A DNA stretch of 13,607 nt from Microbacteriaceae bacterium (GTDB lineage Bacteria; Actinomycetota; Actinomycetes; Actinomycetales; Microbacteriaceae). Shown piece by piece: positions 6,069 through 11,110 of this stretch; within the stretch, counting starts at the first letter, position 1; the number at the start of each line of letters is the position of its first letter. The notes under the pieces are model-generated. The model had not been told where the DNA came from and did not search any database. It saw only the letters and a list, made by a program, of their open reading frames with translations. The DNA is taken from assembly GCA_022701925.1 (NCBI GenBank), contig JAKONM010000081.1, positions 1 through 13,607 of the forward strand. Direction: 5' to 3'. The position numbers and the translations under genes were made by a program.

Positions 6069-6917
6069 ATGCGCGACCGCGATCCCGTCCCCGCTCCCGC
6101 GGCCGTGCGCGTGAGCAGTCCGGCACGGCCCGTCCTGCCGCACGAGGACCCAGACCACCGCATCGGTCGGCTCGACCTGACCCGCTGGCCGGCGTGGTCC
6201 CGGCCGCTGGTGCGGGCGGCGCGGTGGCTCGCGGTCCTGCTCGGCCCCTACGGTGCCTACCTGCTGCCGCTCGTCATCGGCGCCGCGGTGTTCGCGACGG
6301 CGGCGTGGGCGTTCGGCGAGGTCTACGAGGGCGTGCGGGAGGACGGCGACCTCGCGCTGCTCGACCAGCCGGCCCTGCGGCTGGCCCTCGAGCTGCGGAG
6401 CCCCGTGCCCGACGCCGTGGTCACCGGCTTCACCTTCGTCGGGGGCACCGTGATCGCCCCGGTGCTGACCCTGCTGGTGACCGCGGCGCTGGTGGTCGCC
6501 CGCCGCTCCTGGACGCCCGCGCTGGTGATCGTGCCCGCGGCGCTCGGCTCGCTGCTGATGACGGTGGTCGGCAAGGACCTCTTCGGCCGCTCGCGCCCGC
6601 CGCTGGCCGACGCCGTGCCGCCCTACGAGTACTCGCCCTCGTTCCCCTCCGGCCACTCGCTGAACGCGATCGTCATCGCGGGCGCCGTCGCCTACGTGCT
6701 GCTGCTGCGCCGTCGCACGACCGCCGGCCGGGTGACGACGATCGCCGTCGCCGCGGTCTACGCCGTCGGCATCGGGCTGTCGCGCATCTACCTGGGCCAC
6801 CACTGGCTCACCGACGTGGTCGCGGCCTGGGTGCTGGGCGCGGCCTGGCTGGCGGTGGTGATCACGACGCACCGGCTGTTCCTGACGGTGCGACGCGGGC
6901 GGGCGGCACCGGCCTGA
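6069..6917 (+). CDS. PAP2-family membrane phosphatase (phosphatidic acid phosphatase type 2)
   Basis: A 282-residue integral membrane protein with all three PAP2 phosphatase motifs: KxxxxxxRP at Lys169-Pro177 (KDLFGRSRP), PSGH at 193-196, and SRxxxxxHxxxD at Ser238-Asp249. The predicted catalytic residues are His196, His245 and Asp249. Hydrophobic segments appear around residues 57-80, 117-137, 148-166, 200-218, 224-238 and 250-267, giving about six membrane spans after a polar, proline-rich cytoplasmic N terminus of about 45 residues. Such enzymes remove phosphate from lipid phosphates or undecaprenyl pyrophosphate at the membrane face. Which substrate applies is not visible. The start is chosen by the TACCGT box 7 nt upstream. 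The frame extends farther upstream only as a shadow of the PPOX gene. A strong hairpin begins directly at the stop codon. Confidence 0.92.
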   Translation: MRDRDPVPAPAAVRVSSPARPVLPHEDPDHRIGRLDLTRWPAWSRPLVRAARWLAVLLGPYGAYLLPLVIGAAVFATAAWAFGEVYEGVREDGDLALLDQPALRLALELRSPVPDAVVTGFTFVGGTVIAPVLTLLVTAALVVARRSWTPALVIVPAALGSLLMTVVGKDLFGRSRPPLADAVPPYEYSPSFPSGHSLNAIVIAGAVAYVLLLRRRTTAGRVTTIAVAAVYAVGIGLSRIYLGHHWLTDVVAAWVLGAAWLAVVITTHRLFLTVRRGRAAPA

Positions 6918-6944
6918 GGCCCGGGTCCGCGGGGGACCCGGGCC
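6918..6944. terminator. Perfect 11-bp hairpin between convergent genes
   Basis: GGCCCGGGTCC (6918-6928) pairs perfectly with 6934-6944 around a 5-nt GCGGG loop. It fills most of the 33-bp gap between the convergent PAP2 and SnoaL genes and starts at the base after the PAP2 stop. It lacks a U-tract, as is common for proposed actinobacterial terminators, and could serve both strands. Confidence 0.75.
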
Positions 6945-6950
6945 GGGCGG

Positions 6951-7376
6951 TCAGCCGAGCCCGAGCTGCTCCAGGATGCCCGCCGTGTCGGTGGCGCCCC
7001 AGCGGTCGGTCATCTTGCCGTCGCGGAACTTCCCGACCTGGATGCCGCGGACTCTGAAGGACTTCCCGGTCGCCGGGTGGCCCTGGAAGTCGCCCCGGTG
7101 CGTGCCCGTGACGTCGAGGATCGCGGTGACGAAGTCCTCCGACGCGATCACCTGCACCGGCTCGAGCGCCACGTCGGGGAACGCGGTCTTGAAGGTCGTC
7201 CAGAACTCGCCGATGCCCTCGGGGCCGTCCGACTGGCCGGGAGCCGGGTCGTGGTCGACCAGGCCGTCGGCCAGCACCTCGGTGAGGCGGTCGTACTCGC
7301 CGGCGGCGACGATCTCGCCCAGACGCCCCTGCGCCTCGAGGTTCGTCCGGGCCTGCTCTTCGCTGTCGGTCGCCAT
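6951..7376 (-). CDS. SnoaL-like ester cyclase family protein, paralogue 1
   Basis: A 141-residue protein of the NTF2-like superfamily, SnoaL/ester-cyclase branch. The predicted fold has an N-terminal helical part (about 1-50, with LADGLVDHDPAPGQ) and a curved sheet forming a pocket. Recognisable segments are VDHDPAPGQSDGPEGIGEFW, FPDVALEPVQVIASEDFV, VTGTHRGDFQGHPATGKSFRVRG and KMTDRWGATDTAGILEQLGL. The GTHxGxFxGxPATGxxF motif is the hallmark of this branch. Some members are polyketide cyclases, but most in actinobacteria are of unknown function. The start is fixed by AAGGAG 8 nt before the ATG at 7376. A paralogue of identical length lies about 1 kb to the right (8354-8779). The gene is convergent with the PAP2 gene and divergent from the F420 oxidoreductase gene. 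Confidence 0.9.
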   Translation of the reverse strand: MATDSEEQARTNLEAQGRLGEIVAAGEYDRLTEVLADGLVDHDPAPGQSDGPEGIGEFWTTFKTAFPDVALEPVQVIASEDFVTAILDVTGTHRGDFQGHPATGKSFRVRGIQVGKFRDGKMTDRWGATDTAGILEQLGLG

Positions 7377-7384
7377 GGTGGTGT

Positions 7385-7390
7385 CTCCTT
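7385..7390 (-). promoter_or_regulatory. Shine-Dalgarno of SnoaL-like paralogue 1
   Basis: AAGGAG on the minus strand, 8 nt from the ATG. It fixes the start codon and implies a normal leader transcript, unlike most neighbours. Confidence 0.8.
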
Positions 7391-7490
7391 CATGATCCGC
7401 GCACCGCGACGAGCGGTGCACGCCATGCCTACGCGGTGCCGCCCGTGCGATCCCTGGTGGCTGCCCGATGCGGACCCGGCGGCGGAGGAG

Positions 7491-7496
7491 CAGACT
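7491..7496 (+). promoter_or_regulatory. Putative -10 element (CAGACT) of a leaderless promoter, LLM oxidoreductase gene
   Basis: CAGACT ends 6 nt before the ATG at 7503. A GGAGGAG run at 7484-7490 is 12 nt from the ATG, which is too far for a standard ribosome binding site, though a leadered start cannot be excluded. Confidence 0.4.
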
Positions 7497-7502
7497 CGCG
7501 GC

Positions 7503-8303
7503 ATGAGCAGCGCCGCCTTCCGCCCCGACGACCGTCCCGTCCGCATCGCGGTGCAGCTGGCGCCGCAGCACCTGCCGCTGGCCGCCCTGCGCGACGCGGC
7601 GGTGCGCATCGAGCAGATGGGCGCCGACCTGCTGCTGAACTGGGACCACTTCTTCCCGCTGTCCGGCGACCCGGAGGGCACGCACTTCGAGGCCTGGACG
7701 CAGCTGGCGCAGTGGGCGGAGGCGACGGACCGCATCGAGCTCGGCCCGCTCGTCAACTGCAACTCGTACCGCAACCCGAACCTGCAGGCCGACATGGCGC
7801 GGACGATCGACCACGTGTCGGGCGGCCGCTTCGTGTTCGGCACGGGCTCCGGATGGGCGCAGCGCGACTACGACGAGTACGGCTACGAGTTCGGCACGGT
7901 CGGGTCGCGGCTGGACGACCTGGCCCGCGACCTGCCCGTGATCCGCGACCGCTGGACCCGGCTCAACCCGCCGCCCGTCCGTCGCATCCCGATCCTGATC
8001 GGCGGGGCGGGGGAGCGGAAGACCCTGCGGCTGGTCGCGGAGCACGCCGACGTCTGGCACAGCTTCGTCGCGCCGGACGCGCTGCCGCACAAGCTGGAGG
8101 TGCTGCAGCGGCACGCCGCCGAGGTGGGGCGCGACGTGGCGGAGATCGAGATCGGCAACGAGCTGCGGGGCGCCGACGACGCGAAGGCGCAGGCGCTGCT
8201 CGACGGCGGCGTCCGCCTGTTCACGCTGGGCGTGACAGGGCCCGACCTCGACTGGGACTCGATCGCGCGCTGGCTGGCCTGGCGCGACGCCCGCAACGCC
8301 TGA
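7503..8303 (+). CDS. LLM-class (luciferase-like) F420-dependent oxidoreductase
   Basis: A 266-residue TIM-barrel protein of the bacterial luciferase-like monooxygenase superfamily, in the branch that uses the deazaflavin F420. The visible blocks are VRIAVQLAPQHLPLAALRDA near the start, GADLLLNWDHFFPLSGDPEG, LGPLVNCNSYRNPNLQADMARTIDHVSGGRFVFGTGSGW (the cofactor-binding core), DYDEYGYEFGTVGSRLDDL, and the C-terminal IPILIGGAGERKTLRLVAEHADVWH phosphate-binding motif. All match this family in order. It should act in the cytoplasm as a hydride-transfer enzyme or monooxygenase. The substrate is not evident. At 266 residues it is on the short side for LLM enzymes, but no core block is missing. It sits between two minus-strand SnoaL-like paralogues and is divergent from the first. 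It ends 50 bp before the second, across a tandem-repeat block. Confidence 0.93.
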   Translation: MSSAAFRPDDRPVRIAVQLAPQHLPLAALRDAAVRIEQMGADLLLNWDHFFPLSGDPEGTHFEAWTQLAQWAEATDRIELGPLVNCNSYRNPNLQADMARTIDHVSGGRFVFGTGSGWAQRDYDEYGYEFGTVGSRLDDLARDLPVIRDRWTRLNPPPVRRIPILIGGAGERKTLRLVAEHADVWHSFVAPDALPHKLEVLQRHAAEVGRDVAEIEIGNELRGADDAKAQALLDGGVRLFTLGVTGPDLDWDSIARWLAWRDARNA

Positions 8304-8306
8304 CCC

Positions 8307-8353
8307 GGGCGCCGGACGCCGGGCGCCGGACGCCGGGCGCCGGACGCCGGGCG
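8307..8353. repeat. 14-bp tandem repeat, 3.4 copies, between convergent gene ends
   Basis: GGGCGCCGGACGCC repeats exactly at 8307-8320, 8321-8334 and 8335-8348, with GGGCG following to 8353. It fills the gap between the LLM gene stop and the SnoaL paralogue 2 stop. Each unit holds a GGCGCC palindrome, so transcripts from either strand can form several hairpins. It may act as a bidirectional terminator and may vary in copy number. Confidence 0.9.
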
Positions 8354-8779
8354 TCAGGCCAGGCCGAGCTGCTGCAGCAGGCCCAGCTGGTCGGAGGAGC
8401 CCCAGCGCTCGACGACGACCCCCTCCTCGAACCGCATCAGCTGCACGGTGCGCACCGAGAACCGCCGCCCGGTCGGCGCGTGCCCCAGGTACTCGCCGGT
8501 GTGGGTGCCGGACAGCCGCGTCACCGTCACCACGTGCTCCGGCGTCGCCACGGTGTGCTCCACCTCGCGCCGCACGTCGGAGAACGACCGCTCGAACCCC
8601 GCCCAGTACCAGGCGAGGCCGGCGGCGCCGGGCGGTTGACCGTCGGCGGGGTCGTGGTCGATGAAGGCGGGGGAGAACTCCGCCTCGGCCGCGGCGTCGT
8701 CGCCGTCCGCCATGGCCCGGCGCCGCCGCGCCATCGCCTCCAGGTTCGGCTCCGCTCCGGGCAGCACCTCGTCGGGCAT
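8354..8779 (-). CDS. SnoaL-like ester cyclase family protein, paralogue 2
   Basis: A 141-residue SnoaL/ester-cyclase-branch protein, the same length as the gene at 6951-7376 and clearly related to it. The shared elements are xDHDPAxGQ near residue 41, SDVRREVEH versus PDVALEPVQ, the motif GTHTGEYLGHAPTGRRFSVR, and the ending ERWGSSDQLGLLQQLGLA versus DRWGATDTAGILEQLGLG. The N terminus differs and carries an Arg-rich helix (EAMARRRRAMADGDD). AGGAGG lies 5 nt before the ATG at 8779. It follows the YbdK-type ligase gene by 20 bp on the same strand, so the two are probably one operon. Its 3' end is at the tandem-repeat block. The function is unknown. The pocket-forming fold suggests binding or conversion of a small hydrophobic ligand. 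Confidence 0.9.
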   Translation of the reverse strand: MPDEVLPGAEPNLEAMARRRRAMADGDDAAAEAEFSPAFIDHDPADGQPPGAAGLAWYWAGFERSFSDVRREVEHTVATPEHVVTVTRLSGTHTGEYLGHAPTGRRFSVRTVQLMRFEEGVVVERWGSSDQLGLLQQLGLA

Positions 8780-8783
8780 CGCT

Positions 8784-8790
8784 TCCTCCT
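8784..8790 (-). promoter_or_regulatory. Shine-Dalgarno of SnoaL-like paralogue 2
   Basis: AGGAGGA on the minus strand, with 5 nt between GGAGG and the ATG. It lies inside the 20-bp gap after the upstream ligase gene, as expected for an internal operon gene. Confidence 0.85.
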
Positions 8791-8799
8791 GCTCGTCGA

Positions 8800-9939
8800 T
8801 CAGGCCTGCGGGCGGCCCGTGCGCATCTCGCGGATGAGGGCCGGGACCACGGCGCCCAGGTCGCCGCCGGCTGCGGCGGAGGCGCGCGCCTGCCGCTCGG
8901 CGGACACGCCGACCTCGATGACGCCGAGCACGTCCTGCAGCTCGGCCGAGCACCCGAGGCGCTCGGCCACCGGCTCCAGGCGCGACACCAGCGCGCGCAC
9001 CTCGTCGACGACCGGCCGCTCGGTGCCGTCGCGGTCGACGATCGCCACGGCGTCCATGCCGTAGCGGGCGGCGCGCCACTTGTTCTCCCGCACGTAGACG
9101 CTCTGCAGCGTCGGCAGGTCGTCGCCGTCGTCGAGCCGCTGCGAGAAGTCGTCGACCAGGCATTGCACCAGCGCCGCGAAGGCGCCGACCTCCATGGCCG
9201 TCGGCGGCCCGTCGCAGACGCGGGTCTCGACGGTGCCCCACTTGGCGCTGGGCCGCACGTCCCAGCGCACCTCGTCCCAGTGGTCGATCACGCCGACCTT
9301 CATCAGGTCGTCGACCGCGGCCTCGTACTCCTGCCAGGTGTCGAGCCGCGGGGGGAGCCCGGCGGTCGGCAGCTGCTGGAAGAGCATCGCGCGGTTGGAG
9401 GCGTAGCCGGTGGCCTCCCCGAAGGCGAAGGGGCTGCTGGCCGACAGGGCCTGCAGGTGCGCGTAGTACGGCAGCAGCGCCTCGACCACGGGCAGCGCCT
9501 TGCGCGGCTCGTCGATGCCGACGTGCATGTGCAGGCCCCAGATCAGCAGCTGCCGACCCACGACGCCGGTGCGGTCCAGCAGGGTGACGTAGCGCTCCTT
9601 CGGCGTCACCTCCTGGTCCTGCCAGCGCGCGAAGGGGTGCGTGCCGGCGCAGATCACCTCGAGCCCCATCGGGTCGGTGACCTCGCGGACCGCGTCGATC
9701 GTGCCGCGCAGGTCGTCCACGGCGCCGGCGACCGTGCGGTGCACGCCCGACACGACCTCGACCGTGTTGGTGAACAGCTCGCTGGTCAGGCGCTCCTTGC
9801 CGTCGGAGTCGTCGGGTCGCGCCTGCTCCAGCACCGTCGGCGCCGCGCCGACCAGGTCGCCGGTCGTGCGGTCCACGACCTGCAGCTCCCACTCCAGGCC
9901 GAGCGTCGACCGGTCGGACCGCGCGAAGTCGATCACCAT
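8800..9939 (-). CDS. ybdK: YbdK-type carboxylate-amine ligase (glutamate-cysteine ligase 2 family)
   Basis: A 379-residue member of the GCS2/YbdK family, ATP-dependent ligases that join a carboxylate, usually glutamate, to an amine. The opening DRSTLGLEWELQVVD (residues 9-23) is the family start, with Glu16 and Glu18 in the metal/nucleotide site. Further matches are the HPFARWQDQEVTPKERY block, LLIWGLHMHVGI, SSPFAFGEATGYASNRA, RPSAKWGTVETRVCDGPPTAMEV, and the late VYVRENKWRAARYGMDA. The family includes E. coli YbdK, which has weak gamma-glutamylcysteine synthetase activity. A real role in making gamma-glutamyl compounds here is inferred, not shown. The frame continues upstream through non-coding DNA. 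ATG 9939 fits the family length and has CAGGAT 6 nt before it. It is the first gene of a likely two-gene operon with the SnoaL-like gene and is divergent from oleA. Confidence 0.9.
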   Translation of the reverse strand: MVIDFARSDRSTLGLEWELQVVDRTTGDLVGAAPTVLEQARPDDSDGKERLTSELFTNTVEVVSGVHRTVAGAVDDLRGTIDAVREVTDPMGLEVICAGTHPFARWQDQEVTPKERYVTLLDRTGVVGRQLLIWGLHMHVGIDEPRKALPVVEALLPYYAHLQALSASSPFAFGEATGYASNRAMLFQQLPTAGLPPRLDTWQEYEAAVDDLMKVGVIDHWDEVRWDVRPSAKWGTVETRVCDGPPTAMEVGAFAALVQCLVDDFSQRLDDGDDLPTLQSVYVRENKWRAARYGMDAVAIVDRDGTERPVVDEVRALVSRLEPVAERLGCSAELQDVLGVIEVGVSAERQARASAAAGGDLGAVVPALIREMRTGRPQA

Positions 9940-9945
9940 CCCGTG

Positions 9946-9951
9946 ATCCTG
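9946..9951 (-). promoter_or_regulatory. Putative -10 element (CAGGAT) of a leaderless promoter, YbdK-type gene
   Basis: Minus-strand CAGGAT ends 6 nt before the ATG at 9939, the same hexamer as before the HD-domain and epimerase genes. No clear -35 was seen. Confidence 0.5.
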
Positions 9952-10015
9952 GCAGACCCCTCCCAGGAGACCTGCGGTTCCGCCGAGGAGCAGCCCCCTC
10001 GCGCCGCGGGTCGGG

Positions 10016-10021
10016 CACAAT
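10016..10021 (+). promoter_or_regulatory. Putative -10 element (CACAAT) for the ole operon
   Basis: CACAAT is the most AT-rich hexamer in the 148-bp gap between the divergent ybdK-type and oleA starts. Transcription starting about 7 nt later would give a leader of about 60 nt before the GTG at 10088. No consensus -35 was seen. Confidence 0.4.
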
Positions 10022-10060
10022 GGGCGTCTGCCCACCCGTGCCCGGAACAGGACACGGGTG
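10022..10060 (+). promoter_or_regulatory. Two adjacent hairpins in the oleA leader
   Basis: A short stem GGGC/GCCC (10022-10025 with 10030-10033) abuts a perfect 8-bp inverted repeat CACCCGTG/CACGGGTG (10033-10040 with 10053-10060; 12-nt loop). A T-rich stretch TTCTTCGTGATTT follows at 10061-10073, then GGAG at 10074-10077. It could be an operator palindrome, a leader RNA structure, or a weak attenuator for oleA-oleBC. Confidence 0.5.
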
Positions 10061-10087
10061 TTCTTCGTGATTTGGAGTCCCCGCGAC

Positions 10088-11110
10088 GTGAACGGCAACG
10101 CCACCTCGACGTATCGAAACGTCTCCCTCCTCTCGATCTCCAGCGTGCTCGCGCCGCTCGTCACCACGTCGGTCGACATCGAGCACCGCCTCGAGCCGAT
10201 CCTGAAGCGCCTGCGCCTGCCCAGCGGGCTGCTCGAGCGCGTGGCCGGCGTCATCGAGCGCCGCAACTGGGGCACCGAGTCCTCGTCGCACGAGGCCGCC
10301 GTCGAGGCGGGCGAGACGGCGCTGCGCGAGGCGGGCATCGCGCCCGGCGCCGTGGGCCTGCTGATCAACACCTCCATCACCAAGGAGCACATCGAGCCCA
10401 GCGTGGCCACGAAGCTGCACCACGGGCTCGGCCTGCCGTCGTCGGCGATCAACTTCGACATCTCGAACGCCTGCCTGGGCTTCGTCAACGGCATGAACCT
10501 GGCGGCCGGCCTGATCGACGCGGGTCAGGTCGACTACGCGATCGTCATCGACGGCGAGGACGTGGACCGCATCCACAGCTCCACGATGGAGCGCCTGTCG
10601 CGCGACGACCTGCAGCGGGCCGACTTCATGAACGAGTTCGCCAGCCTGACGCTGGGCTCCGGCGCCGCGGCCGCCGTGCTGGGCCGCGCCGACCTGCACC
10701 CCGAGGGCCACCGCGTGGTCGGCGGCGTCACGCGCGCCGCCACGGAGTACAACGACCTGTGCGTCGCGACGGTGGACGGCATGTTCACCGACACGAAGTC
10801 GCTGCTGAAGCGCGGCATGGAGCTGGTCACCGCCGCCTGGAACGAGGCGAAGCGCGATTGGAACTGGTCCGACATGGACCGCTACATCATGCATCAGGTG
10901 TCCAGCGCCCACACGGCGGCGTTCGTCAAGGCGGCGGACATCGACCCCGAGCGCGTGCCGGTGACCTACCCGACGCTCGGCAACGTGGGCTCCGCCTCCA
11001 TCCCGATCACGCTGGCGCAGGAGTCGAAGAAGCTGGCCCGCGGCGAGCGCGTGCTGCTGTGCGGCGTCGGCAGCGGCATCAACACCTCGATGCTCGAACT
11101 GGCCTGGTGA
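10088..11110 (+). CDS. oleA: OleA-type thiolase (olefin biosynthesis, acyl-CoA head-to-head condensation)
   Basis: A 340-residue thiolase-superfamily enzyme of the OleA type, which joins two long-chain acyl-CoAs to a 2-alkyl-3-keto acid. The catalytic Cys129 is in SNACLGF, His269 in IMHQVSSAHTAAFVK and Asn299 in LGNVGSAS. Glu103 lies in HIEPSVA, 26 residues before the cysteine. This is the spacing of the catalytic glutamate (Glu117 to Cys143) in Xanthomonas campestris OleA, and it separates OleA from FabH. The GGVTRAATEYNDLC block is also OleA-like. GTG 10088 is chosen because the protein then begins just before the first strand (YRNVSLLSI), with GGAG 10 nt upstream. The GTG at 10058 would add ten residues and sits inside a hairpin arm. 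Its stop overlaps the start of the oleBC fusion by 4 bp (GTGA), so translation is probably coupled. Confidence 0.93.
   Translation: MNGNATSTYRNVSLLSISSVLAPLVTTSVDIEHRLEPILKRLRLPSGLLERVAGVIERRNWGTESSSHEAAVEAGETALREAGIAPGAVGLLINTSITKEHIEPSVATKLHHGLGLPSSAINFDISNACLGFVNGMNLAAGLIDAGQVDYAIVIDGEDVDRIHSSTMERLSRDDLQRADFMNEFASLTLGSGAAAAVLGRADLHPEGHRVVGGVTRAATEYNDLCVATVDGMFTDTKSLLKRGMELVTAAWNEAKRDWNWSDMDRYIMHQVSSAHTAAFVKAADIDPERVPVTYPTLGNVGSASIPITLAQESKKLARGERVLLCGVGSGINTSMLELAW

Noticed and set aside
3890..6163. Very long minus-strand open frame (757 codons) opposite ffh and the PPOX gene
   Set aside because: Its translation is rich in His, Arg, Gly, Ala and Leu with no recognisable domain, and the plus strand encodes unmistakable Ffh. 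Long antisense frames are expected at this G+C content.
8307..8353. Tandem repeat considered as a CRISPR array
   Set aside because: The units are 14 bp and directly abutting, without spacers, and no cas genes are nearby.
10058..10087. GTG 10058 as the oleA start
   Set aside because: It lies in the arm of a perfect hairpin with no ribosome binding site before it, and the ten extra residues have no counterpart that I recall in OleA proteins.
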